The position numbers were made by a program, and so were the translations under genes. The notes beneath the pieces were generated by a model, which had not been told where the DNA came from, did not search any database, and saw nothing but the letters and a program-made list of their open reading frames with translations. Source: Methanomicrobia archaeon LH_S13 (GTDB lineage Archaea > Halobacteriota > Syntropharchaeia > Alkanophagales > Methanospirareceae). From it: a stretch of 6,289 bases of DNA. Below, one piece after another: positions 1 to 5,916 of the stretch (positions are counted from its first letter, which is position 1; each line of letters starts with the position of its first letter). The stretch is taken from positions 1 through 6,289 of the forward strand of contig JAGXOR010000083.1 of the NCBI GenBank assembly GCA_023659785.1, in the 5' to 3' direction.

Positions 1-19
1 TAATTAGATAAAATAAAAC

Positions 20-27
20 TTTTTAAT
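20..27 (+). promoter_or_regulatory. Putative TATA box for the 52-405 gene
   Basis: The sequence TTTTTAAT sits in an A/T-rich stretch with its centre about 28 nt before the ATG at 52. In archaea transcription usually starts about 25-27 nt downstream of the TATA centre, which would place the 5' end within a few bases of the ATG. No Shine-Dalgarno sequence is visible before that ATG, which agrees with a leaderless or nearly leaderless mRNA. The call rests on position and composition only. Confidence 0.45.
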
Positions 28-51
28 GAGATAAGTTCATACATCTTGGCT

Positions 52-405
52 ATGATAAGAAATGAGATTTTAGGTTATCAATTCGCAGAGAGGACAAAAT
101 CAGCGCTGATAATCGGCTCTAAGATGCTGACGGTGGTAGAAACGATGAAAGAAAAGGAGTTGGAGGGAGCAAAAAAAGTGATGTTTTCTTTCTTTAATGC
201 TTTGTCCACCGAAACAGGAACGGCATTGAACGCGACGGGAATGCAGGAATTCGTGCTGGTAGAAGAAACGCTAACGGAAGTAAAAAGGAAGATAGAGGAA
301 GAAGATTATGATGAGGCGCATGCAAACCTCGGAAGGGCAGTTTCACGTGTTACAACTGTCTGTGAAAGAACGATGAGGGCATTGATAGAGAATGGGTTGA
401 TATAA
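52..405 (+). CDS. Hypothetical small helical protein
   Basis: I do not recognise this 117-residue protein. It has no signal peptide and no clear membrane segment. The sequence alternates hydrophobic and charged residues in a way that suggests three or four amphipathic helices: roughly residues 2-35, 38-55, 64-87 and 90-115, with a turn rich in Thr, Gly and Ala near 52-63 (STETGTALNATG). A four-helix-bundle type fold is an inference from this pattern. The ATG at 52 is preferred over a TTG two codons upstream at 46, because ATG is the better initiator, no ribosome binding site supports TTG, and a TATA-like element lies at the right distance for a leaderless start at 52. The gene ends 58 nt before gap and gap has its own promoter, so shared transcription is not required. 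Codon use looks like that of its neighbours. Confidence 0.7.
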   Translation: MIRNEILGYQFAERTKSALIIGSKMLTVVETMKEKELEGAKKVMFSFFNALSTETGTALNATGMQEFVLVEETLTEVKRKIEEEDYDEAHANLGRAVSRVTTVCERTMRALIENGLI

Positions 406-433
406 TCGTAATTATTGGACAAATCTGCATAAT

Positions 434-441
434 TTTATAAA
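434..441 (+). promoter_or_regulatory. TATA box of the gap-pgk operon
   Basis: TTTATAAA is a near-ideal archaeal TATA box. Its centre lies about 26 nt before the ATG at 464, the standard distance from TATA centre to transcription start. No Shine-Dalgarno sequence precedes that ATG. The gap message is therefore probably leaderless, starting at or next to the start codon. The downstream genes of the unit (pgk and the taw3 remnant) instead carry clear ribosome binding sites, as expected for internal cistrons. Confidence 0.7.
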
Positions 442-463
442 ATGAATTTACAAATAACTTCAC

Positions 464-1498
464 ATGATGAAGGTAGCGATAAATGGATGGGGAAGGATAG
501 GACGAATTGTATTCAGAGCGGCGTTACGTAATAGTTCGAATATAAATTTCGTGGCAATAAATAGCCATGCTGCGGAGCCTTCCTGGATAGCACACCTGTT
601 GAAGTATGATTCCGTGCATGGTGTGCAGGAGGGGGATATACGAGCGGGGAAAGACACTGATACGATATTTGTGAATGGAAAAGAGATAAAGATATTAGCA
701 GAAACCGACCCGGCGAAGTTGCCATGGGGCGATTTGGACGTGGATGTGGTTGTAGAATCAACAGGAAAGTTCAGAGAGAGGAAAGATGTATCGAAACACC
801 TTGATGCGGGGTGCAAAAAAGTGATAATTACAGCACCTGCAAAGGACCCCGACGTTACTCTTGTCCCAGGGGTCAACGATGAGATGTATGACCATGCCTC
901 GCATAACATAATTTCGCTTGCGAGTTGCACCACCAACTGCCTGGCTCCGGTGGCAAAGGTATTGAACGACGAGTTCGTCATAAATCGTGGTTTCATGACC
1001 ACCGTGCATGCTTACACAAGCGACCAGAGACTTCTTGATGGGAGGCATAAATACCTGAGAAGGGCTCGTGCAGCGGCTATGTCCATAGTACCAACGACAA
1101 CAGGAGCAGCGGCAGCAATAGGTGTCGTAGTACCCCCTCTGGCAGGTAAGATGGACGGAATAGCACTGCGAGTACCCACTTTTAACGTTTCTGTGGTTGA
1201 CCTCGTAGCAGAGCTGAATAGTGTATTTACGCGTGAGGAGGTGAACATTGCTTTTGAGGAAGCATCGAAGACGGGCATGAGAGGAATACTTGATGTTTCT
1301 TATGAACCTCTTGTTTCTATTGACCATCTGGGAACAAATTATTCTTCCATAGTTGACGCGCGGTCTACAAGTGTGATAGGCGATACCAAGCGCGGTAGTG
1401 GAAGTTTAGTGAAAGTGCTTGCATGGTATGATAACGAATGGGGCTACTCATGCAGAGTGGTGGATACGATTAATATGATAAAGCATAAGGGAGTGTAG
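464..1498 (+). CDS. gap: Class I glyceraldehyde-3-phosphate dehydrogenase, possibly NADP-preferring
   Basis: The 344-residue product converts glyceraldehyde-3-phosphate plus phosphate and NAD(P)+ to 1,3-bisphosphoglycerate, reversibly, in the cytoplasm. The Rossmann motif NGWGRIGR is at residues 7-14. The catalytic motif ASCTTNC is at 153-159 with Cys155, and the partner His182 lies in TVHAYT. RRARAAA and PTTTGAA follow at 199-216, and WYDNEWGYSCRVVD near the C terminus is diagnostic of the bacterial/eukaryotic class I enzyme. Most archaea use the unrelated-looking class II enzyme with a CNTT-type active site. The position after the second beta strand reads INSH (32-35), where NAD-specific enzymes have Asp after Asn; NADP-using GapB enzymes also lack that Asp. 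A further oddity is Leu at 152, where SNASC is usual. The start is the first of two adjacent ATGs (464 or 467), chosen because the TATA box sits 26 nt upstream. pgk follows after 25 nt, giving a two-step glycolytic/gluconeogenic operon. The family call is secure; the cofactor preference is inference. Confidence 0.97.
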   Translation: MMKVAINGWGRIGRIVFRAALRNSSNINFVAINSHAAEPSWIAHLLKYDSVHGVQEGDIRAGKDTDTIFVNGKEIKILAETDPAKLPWGDLDVDVVVESTGKFRERKDVSKHLDAGCKKVIITAPAKDPDVTLVPGVNDEMYDHASHNIISLASCTTNCLAPVAKVLNDEFVINRGFMTTVHAYTSDQRLLDGRHKYLRRARAAAMSIVPTTTGAAAAIGVVVPPLAGKMDGIALRVPTFNVSVVDLVAELNSVFTREEVNIAFEEASKTGMRGILDVSYEPLVSIDHLGTNYSSIVDARSTSVIGDTKRGSGSLVKVLAWYDNEWGYSCRVVDTINMIKHKGV

Positions 1499-1523
1499 AG
1501 GGGAATAAAAGGAGACGAGAAAA

Positions 1524-2729
1524 ATGAGTGAACAGTTAAAAGACTTCTTGACGATAGGTGATTTTGATGTAGAAGGGAAAACAGTGCTCTTCAGGGCGGA
1601 CTTAAACTCGGCGGTTATAGACGGAGAAGTACAGATGAAGGAACGGATAGAAGAGAATGCAAAAACTATAATGGAGCTTTCGGAGAAAAAAGCGAAGGTG
1701 GTTATCCTCGCACATCAAGGTCGTGCAGGTAGAGATGACTTTCTTCCTTTGGAGCAGCATGCGCAATTGCTTAGGAATTTCGTGGTGGATTTGAAATATG
1801 TTGAGGATATAATAGGACCTACGGCAAGGGAAGCGATAAAAAATCTTGATGCAGGAGAAGTTTTACTGCTCGATAACGTGAGAATGCTTGCAGAGGAGAT
1901 TCTTAAGAAGTCGTCGGAGGCGCATGCGAAGTCAATATTTGTAAAAAAGCTCGCTCCCCTTGCAGATATTTACATAAATGATGCTTTCTCGGTGGTTCAC
2001 AGGTCGCATGCCTCAGTAGTTGGATTTCCGATGGTGTTAGATGCCGGAATAGGGAGATTGATGGAAAGCGAGCTGAGCGCATTGGAACGGGCAGTTCACC
2101 ACATAAAAAGACCGTGTGTTTATGTTCTTGGTGGTGTGAAACCTGAAGAGGTATTTGATGTAATAGATTTTGCATTGGAATCGGGGAAAGTGGATTATAT
2201 ACTTACAACAGGGGGCATTGGGAATCTTTTTATGTATGCGAACGGTATGATCCCGATGAAAGTAGATAACGACCTTTTAGAGAGCGTAAGTAGAGCAAAG
2301 CGAATACAAAGAAGAGCAGGGACAAAAATAAAGTACCCATGGGATCTCGCAATTGAGCTGGACGGTAAGAGAGAAGAAATTCCCGTGGATCAGGTAAAGC
2401 CAAACCAACCAATATATGACATAGGGCAGAAAACGATTGAGAAATATTCAGAAATAATAAAAAATGCGAAGACGGTGATAATGAAAGGTCCTGTGGGATT
2501 CTACGAAAAAGAAGCTTTCGCAAAAGGAACAAGGGATATTCTAAAAGCTATTTCAAATTCTAAAGCATTCTCACTTATTGGTGGTGGGCATACATCGGCA
2601 GCGATAAGTACGCTTGGTATAGATAGAAGCAAGATGTCACAAGCTCACGTTAGTCTGGCTGGTGGTGCATTCCTGCGGTATCTTTTAGGGAAACCCCTGC
2701 CCGGGATAGGGGTGTTGAGGAAAAAGTAA
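1524..2729 (+). CDS. pgk: Phosphoglycerate kinase, archaeal type
   Basis: This 401-residue enzyme transfers phosphate between 1,3-bisphosphoglycerate and ADP, giving 3-phosphoglycerate and ATP, and runs in reverse for gluconeogenesis. It takes the product of the gap gene just upstream. The N-terminal substrate domain shows FRADLNS at 23-29 (Arg, Asp and Asn contacts), AHQGR at 63-67, DNVR at 117-120 and NDAFSVVHRSHAS at 152-164. The nucleotide domain shows LGGVKPEE at 202-209, where most PGKs read GG(A/S)K followed by Val-(E/D)-Asp/Lys, TTGGIGN at 228-234, KGPVG at 321-325 and the closing GGGHT loop at 353-357. The short compact form, the AHQG motif and the segment around YDIGQKT (298-304) are typical of archaeal PGKs. 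The ATG is supported by a GGAGA ribosome binding site at 1511-1515 with 8 nt spacing. The gene is complete, and the family assignment is secure. Confidence 0.97.
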   Translation: MSEQLKDFLTIGDFDVEGKTVLFRADLNSAVIDGEVQMKERIEENAKTIMELSEKKAKVVILAHQGRAGRDDFLPLEQHAQLLRNFVVDLKYVEDIIGPTAREAIKNLDAGEVLLLDNVRMLAEEILKKSSEAHAKSIFVKKLAPLADIYINDAFSVVHRSHASVVGFPMVLDAGIGRLMESELSALERAVHHIKRPCVYVLGGVKPEEVFDVIDFALESGKVDYILTTGGIGNLFMYANGMIPMKVDNDLLESVSRAKRIQRRAGTKIKYPWDLAIELDGKREEIPVDQVKPNQPIYDIGQKTIEKYSEIIKNAKTVIMKGPVGFYEKEAFAKGTRDILKAISNSKAFSLIGGGHTSAAISTLGIDRSKMSQAHVSLAGGAFLRYLLGKPLPGIGVLRKK

Positions 2730-2735
2730 ATAGCA

Positions 2736-2743
2736 GAGGAGGT
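2736..2743 (+). promoter_or_regulatory. Strong ribosome binding site of the broken taw3
   Basis: GAGGAGGT is the best Shine-Dalgarno match in the window and lies 10 nt before a TTG at 2754. The TTG opens the first remnant of taw3, and no ATG or GTG lies in frame between the site and this codon. The site therefore fixes TTG as the original start. Its survival suggests that the gene was damaged fairly recently, or that a short product is still translated. Confidence 0.65.
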
Positions 2744-2753
2744 ATTCCACAAA

Positions 2754-3140
2754 TTGGAGCGTTTGTTTGAAGAGCAAAAGAAGAGGGCACTTGAGAAATT
2801 GCTGATAGGGGGAGCAGACGAAGAAATAGCAGGGATAATAGAGAAGCTAAATAGGTGCGAAGAGAGAAGCGAAGTTTATCGGTAAGTGGCATCACCCGGT
2901 GGAGAGGGAAGAGGTGTTGGAAGCGATAAAGAGTTCAGAAAAAGGTGAGGTATGGCTGCTATCGCAATCGCCAATATTGCATGTGGCATGCAGGAATTTA
3001 GATGAGGCACGGGAGTTGTTAAGGATATGAGGTTTTGCAGCGAAGCACATATGGATTTTATCTTATCGAAAGCGGATTTCATGCTCGAAAGAGGTAAAGA
3101 GAAGTTGGAGAGATTTTATTATGAGTTGAAGAATATTTAA
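2754..3140 (+). pseudogene. taw3: Degraded taw3 (TYW3-family tRNA wyosine methyltransferase), three remnants
   Basis: Taw3/TYW3 is a SAM-dependent methyltransferase of the wyosine/wybutosine pathway, acting on the tricyclic base made from G37 of tRNA-Phe. Three colinear pieces are visible. Piece 1 (2754-2885) encodes a 43-residue frame beginning MERLFEEQKKRALEKL and reaching IIEKLNR, the family N terminus. Piece 2, about 2866-3030 and in the +1 frame, reads EAKFIGKWHHPVEREEVLEA, then GEVWLLSQSPILHVACRNL and DEARELLRI, the conserved core. Piece 3 (about 3027-3140, back in the first frame) reads SEAHMDFILSKADFMLER and ends GKEKLERFYYELKNI, the family's C-terminal helix. Missing are the block with the TTSSCSGR motif between pieces 1 and 2 (about 25 residues) and a block of about 40 residues between pieces 2 and 3. 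Piece 1 ends at TAA (2883) and piece 2 at TGA (3028). The whole is 387 nt against roughly 600 nt for an intact gene. The family sizes are from memory. The gene follows pgk after 24 nt. The homology is strong; loss of function is inferred from the missing motif. Confidence 0.85.
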
Positions 3141-3159
3141 GTATCATCACCTATTTCAA

Positions 3160-3167
3160 TTTATATA
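3160..3167 (+). promoter_or_regulatory. TATA box for the 3211-3564 gene
   Basis: TTTATATA lies just after the last taw3 remnant. A start about 26 nt downstream of its centre would fall near 3190, giving a leader of about 20 nt. That leader contains GGTGA at 3196-3200, 10 nt before the ATG at 3211. This gene therefore looks separately transcribed from the gap-pgk unit, and its message has a short leader with a Shine-Dalgarno site. Confidence 0.6.
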
Positions 3168-3210
3168 CTGGACAGAAAATATAAGTAGGGATGTAGGTGA
3201 AAGAAAAAAC

Positions 3211-3564
3211 ATGAGCGAAATAAGACCGAGTATAAAAACATTAAAAGATGTCGGGTATAGAGTGATATTGAAAAAGGAGGATGGTAGCCCGAGGTTAGTA
3301 TGGAGGGGTTTTGTAAAAGAGGGACAATATGGCAAGTTTATCTCCATAGAGCAGCACTGGGTGCGAAGGATGGATGGTGAAAAGATAGTAGACAGTGATT
3401 TTGGACGAAAGCGTTTTACTTTCCCTTATGATAAGGATAAGGCATTACCAATGTTTAAATCCATAAAGGAGCTATTAGAAGCGGGTTTAGGTGCTGGTAC
3501 AGAACTGAAGAAAGAAGTAGAAGAGGAGTTCGGTGAGGAACTCGAAGGGTTTGACGAGGAGTAG
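3211..3564 (+). CDS. Hypothetical protein with acidic C-terminal tail
   Basis: I do not recognise this 117-residue protein. Residues 1-75 are rich in basic and aromatic residues with a beta-strand-like alternation: GYRVILKKEDGSPRLVWRGF at 15-34, GKFISIEQHWVRRMDGEK at 41-58 and KRFTFPYDKD at 67-76. A likely helix follows, MFKSIKELLEAG at 81-92. The last 18 or so residues are strongly acidic (KKEVEEEFGEELEGFDEE). A small basic beta domain followed by a helix and an acidic tail is an arrangement also seen in single-strand nucleic-acid-binding proteins such as PC4-like and SSB proteins, but no diagnostic motif supports that placement. There is no signal peptide or membrane segment. ATG 3211 is supported by GGTGA 10 nt upstream and a TATA box at 3160-3167. 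It converges on the helicase gene, with 14 nt between the stop codons. Confidence 0.8.
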   Translation: MSEIRPSIKTLKDVGYRVILKKEDGSPRLVWRGFVKEGQYGKFISIEQHWVRRMDGEKIVDSDFGRKRFTFPYDKDKALPMFKSIKELLEAGLGAGTELKKEVEEEFGEELEGFDEE

Positions 3565-3578
3565 TACTTCTCTCACAA

Positions 3579-5468
3579 TCATTTAAAGAATTTTCTACAA
3601 TACTCTTCCGCTCCATCTGTAACTATCATGTCGTAATCCGATGGAAAACAGTTTTTATACGGGAACTGCGCAAATCGGTAATCCATCAAAATGACGATGC
3701 AACGGTCATGTTCGCTTCTTATACCTCTACCAGCAGCTTGCATCACTTTTGTAATCGCAGGGTAGAGATAACCATAAAGCTTTCCCTTCTCAGCTCCGTA
3801 TTTCCCTATGTAATATCCTTCTACCGTTTTTACCTCCAGCGTAGGTGGACCTAAAGGCAATCCAACCACGATAATCGCCTTTAGCATGTTGGATTCGTAA
3901 TCCATGCCTTCGGAGAGCGAACCTCCCAGCACGGCAAGTAGTATTCCTTCATTACCATTCTTCAACGTCTCATATAACCTGTTTTTCTCATCCTTTTTCA
4001 TTTCTCTCCTCTCTACTATCGCCCTCCTTCTAACTCCTTCTGGTAAATACACAGAAATGCTTTTTAGAAGCGCGTAAGAAGGAAAGAAGACAGCCACCCC
4101 CCCTCGCACGTATTTAGCTACTTCTCCAATCTTCTCAGCTACCTTCCGGTACATCTCCTCGCCCCTTTTCGTATATTTCGTTGTGAGCTCTTTTGTAACA
4201 ACAATCAGCCGGTTCTTCTTTGGAAATGGTGACTTGTACTCCCTTAAAACAATTTCTTTTCCTTTTATCCAGTTCGAAGCCACGCCTATGCCTAAAACAT
4301 CGGCATACATCTCCGTTGGGCATAACGTGCCGCTCATCATTATGGTTGAATGTGCTCTTGCGAATATTGGTTCGCTTATTACAGAAGGGTCGAGCAGCTT
4401 GAAGTGAAGAGACGGATTTTCTTTATGCGAAAGCGAAAATATCCTGAAACATTTCTCGCTCGTTCTCCAGCTAGCCAGGAAATCAGCAACCCCGAGAACG
4501 TTCCTCTGAAATAACTCGTCTTTATTGACTTTAGAAGTCTCAAAGCCTTCTGCAATGCTCCTGAGCGAGTTTACAAAGTCATCGTAACTTAATGCTTCTA
4601 TTCTACGTCGCAACACCTTCTCCATCTCTTCTACCAGAAAATCCTTAGCCACGTTCATTTCTTCCTTTTTTGTTTTACCCGCTTTCATAGTCAATTTTGT
4701 AAAAATACTTTCCAATTCCATAAGGTTCGCATACATCTCTCGATTTGTATGCTTGAGACCTCGTGCAGCTTCTGTTACGTTGCTCATTCGTAATTCACTG
4801 CTGAGATTGTTTCTTATACGGTCCGGCAGGTTATGAGCTTCGTCAATGATTATAATGATTTCCTCCAGGTCCCTATCTACTTTCTCCAACACCCTCTCTG
4901 AGATGTCGGCGGAAAAAAGATAATTATAGTCGCAAACAAGCACGTCAGCACTTTCTGCCACTTCCAAAGCCGCTTTATAAGGGCATATTCCCCTGGTGGT
5001 GCACCAGCTATACAACTCTTCTACATGCATTATGCTTTCCCTTATCCGCCGCAACGCTTCCTCATCGCGTTTCATGAAATAGTGACATCGCTTGTTCTTC
5101 TGCTCGGACCTGCAAAATTCACTGAATAGCGAATAAAACTCCCTGTATATTGATACCGCTCTTGGACACATGGACTGCTTTGAAATAACATCAACAACCA
5201 CGAAATTGCGTTTCGCACGCTCCTTTATCAACCTGAGCGTATCAATCGCGATTTTGTGCTGACTACGCTTGGAAGTAAGGAAAAAAACCGTTTTTTCGTT
5301 TTCGACTGCATATTGCAAAGCCGGAGCGAGAACAGCAGCTGTTTTTCCTATCCCAGTAGGTGCGTGAGCAATGAGAATGTTTCCACCCTCTACGGCGTGT
5401 TTTACATCTTCCATAAATTCTTTTTGCCCTTCTCTTATCAAAGGGAAAGGAAAAATAACGTTTTCCAT
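3579..5468 (-). CDS. xpd: XPD/Rad3-type iron-sulfur DNA helicase (superfamily 2)
   Basis: The 629-residue product should be a 5'-to-3' ATP-dependent DNA helicase of the XPD/Rad3/DinG group, used in archaeal DNA repair. Walker A is APTGIGKT (36-43), motif Ia includes LTSKRSQ (64-70), motif II is DEAH (209-212), motif III is MSGTL (378-382), motif V is GGSLSEGMDY (515-524) and motif VI is QAAGRGIRS (577-585). Four cysteines suitable for the 4Fe-4S cluster are Cys101 (SMCPR), Cys119, Cys128 and Cys162 (ICPY); Cys156 is extra. The arch domain would span about 225-370. The N terminus (FPFPLIREGQKEFME) is complete and typical. The ATG at 5468 is nearly forced, because a TAA in the same frame lies four codons upstream and no other initiator intervenes. 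It begins 4 nt after the stop of the preceding gene, without a clear ribosome binding site, so translational coupling is likely. Intact; the choice of XPD over DinG rests on the motif pattern and cysteine spacing. Confidence 0.95.
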   Translation of the reverse strand: MENVIFPFPLIREGQKEFMEDVKHAVEGGNILIAHAPTGIGKTAAVLAPALQYAVENEKTVFFLTSKRSQHKIAIDTLRLIKERAKRNFVVVDVISKQSMCPRAVSIYREFYSLFSEFCRSEQKNKRCHYFMKRDEEALRRIRESIMHVEELYSWCTTRGICPYKAALEVAESADVLVCDYNYLFSADISERVLEKVDRDLEEIIIIIDEAHNLPDRIRNNLSSELRMSNVTEAARGLKHTNREMYANLMELESIFTKLTMKAGKTKKEEMNVAKDFLVEEMEKVLRRRIEALSYDDFVNSLRSIAEGFETSKVNKDELFQRNVLGVADFLASWRTSEKCFRIFSLSHKENPSLHFKLLDPSVISEPIFARAHSTIMMSGTLCPTEMYADVLGIGVASNWIKGKEIVLREYKSPFPKKNRLIVVTKELTTKYTKRGEEMYRKVAEKIGEVAKYVRGGVAVFFPSYALLKSISVYLPEGVRRRAIVERREMKKDEKNRLYETLKNGNEGILLAVLGGSLSEGMDYESNMLKAIIVVGLPLGPPTLEVKTVEGYYIGKYGAEKGKLYGYLYPAITKVMQAAGRGIRSEHDRCIVILMDYRFAQFPYKNCFPSDYDMIVTDGAEEYCRKFFK

Positions 5469-5472
5469 TTTG

Positions 5473-5847
5473 TTAAGGAATTAACCAATCTTCATCTATT
5501 ATCTTTTTTCTCATTGTAATGTTCTCTGGTTTTACATCTCGCCCTAAAGTGATTCTTAATGTTCCTGCAATTGCATCCTCAAGATTTCTTCCCGCTCTTG
5601 TCTGGAAATGACCTACTACTATACCTACCCAGTCCTTCAAATCAACGAAATCACGATCCATTTTGTCAAATCTCCGATCTACCTCGTCAAATCTGCGGTC
5701 TATTGCCTCAAACCGGCGATTACTATCCTCCCTCAAATGTTCAAATCGCTCATCGCTGCGCTTCATATACTCATGCAAGTCTACATTCCTTACAAACTCC
5801 TCTGATAATATCTCATAAATTTCCCATTTAAGCTCTTTTTTTTCCAT
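5473..5847 (-). CDS. Coiled-coil protein, apparently a truncated PD-(D/E)XK (DUF3782-like) protein
   Basis: The 124-residue product has a helical N terminus (1-30), a coiled coil made of imperfect heptads at about 33-72 (RFEAIDR, RFDEVDR, RFDKMDR), and then GHFQTRAGRNLEDAIAGTLR at 79-98 and a basic end, MRKKIIDEDWLIP. In archaeal DUF3782-like proteins this order, coiled coil then a helix with GxxLEDAxAGTL, leads into a PD-(D/E)XK nuclease-like domain beginning near RKKIVDEDG. Here the frame stops exactly there, so the catalytic residues are absent. The helicase gene starts 4 nt later, leaving no room for the missing part. The family link is from memory of similar proteins, and truncation is an inference. 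It could instead be a stand-alone partner or regulator of the helicase. The ATG at 5847 is the first possible start, since a TAA lies in frame two codons upstream. GGTGAAGG at 5864-5871 is too distant to be an optimal ribosome binding site. Codons 2-5 include a run of eight A. Confidence 0.75.
   Translation of the reverse strand: MEKKELKWEIYEILSEEFVRNVDLHEYMKRSDERFEHLREDSNRRFEAIDRRFDEVDRRFDKMDRDFVDLKDWVGIVVGHFQTRAGRNLEDAIAGTLRITLGRDVKPENITMRKKIIDEDWLIP
5654..5716 (-). repeat. Three 21-bp units encoding coiled-coil heptads
   Basis: Three head-to-tail, imperfect 21-bp units (5654-5674, 5675-5695, 5696-5716) lie inside the coiled-coil gene. Units 1 and 2 share most of their bases, including GTCAAATCT as read on the plus strand; unit 3 is more diverged. 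Each encodes a heptad of the form RF(D/E)xxDR. They look like internal duplication of a heptad followed by drift. Confidence 0.75.
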
Positions 5848-5892
5848 ATTTTATTGTTTTTGTCCTTCACCTTATTTAGCTTTGTTTCAGCC

Positions 5893-5902
5893 ATATTTAA
5901 AT
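5893..5902 (-). promoter_or_regulatory. Putative TATA box for the coiled-coil/helicase unit
   Basis: ATTTAAATAT on the minus strand is a plausible TATA box. A start about 26 nt downstream of its centre would fall near 5872, giving a leader of about 24 nt before the ATG at 5847. GGTGAAGG (5864-5871) would lie at the very 5' end of that leader. The unit then covers the coiled-coil gene and the helicase, which are 4 nt apart. The evidence is composition and spacing only. Confidence 0.5.
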
Positions 5903-5916
5903 CTTTTATTGCACAT

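Noticed and set aside
460..1002. A 180-codon open frame on the minus strand, plus others at 513-761, 758-1327 and 1012-1278
   Set aside because: They lie wholly opposite the well-conserved gap gene, have no recognisable protein features and no promoter or ribosome binding site; they arise from its codon pattern.
1903..2895. Minus-strand open frames at 1903-2175, 2230-2532 and 2650-2895
   Set aside because: They are opposite pgk and the taw3 remnant, with low-complexity Leu/Ser-rich translations typical of antisense reading.
2876..3347. Minus-strand open frames at 2876-3082 and 3156-3347
   Set aside because: They overlap the taw3 remnants and the promoter and start of the 3211 gene on the other strand, and show no supporting signals.
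3565..3578. Pyrimidine-rich gap between the convergent genes as a terminator
   Set aside because: It has only a short mixed C/T tract without a T-run or hairpin, too weak to call.
4135..4407. Short frames at 4135-4323 (-), 4183-4407 (+) and 4220-4402 (+)
   Set aside because: All are inside the helicase gene, whose motifs are intact on both sides.
5654..5716. The 21-bp repeats as a CRISPR-like or mobile repeat
   Set aside because: They are contiguous, have no spacers, stay in frame and encode coiled-coil heptads.
5256..5831. Plus-strand frames at 5256-5519, 5559-5831 and 5608-5805
   Set aside because: They are antisense to the helicase start and the coiled-coil gene and have no start signals or protein-like composition.
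5848..5895. A minus-strand ATG near 5893 (MAETKLNKVKDK) as an earlier start for the coiled-coil protein
   Set aside because: It is in a different frame from the coiled-coil gene and soon ends at a stop; the coiled-coil frame itself has a TAA two codons before 5847.
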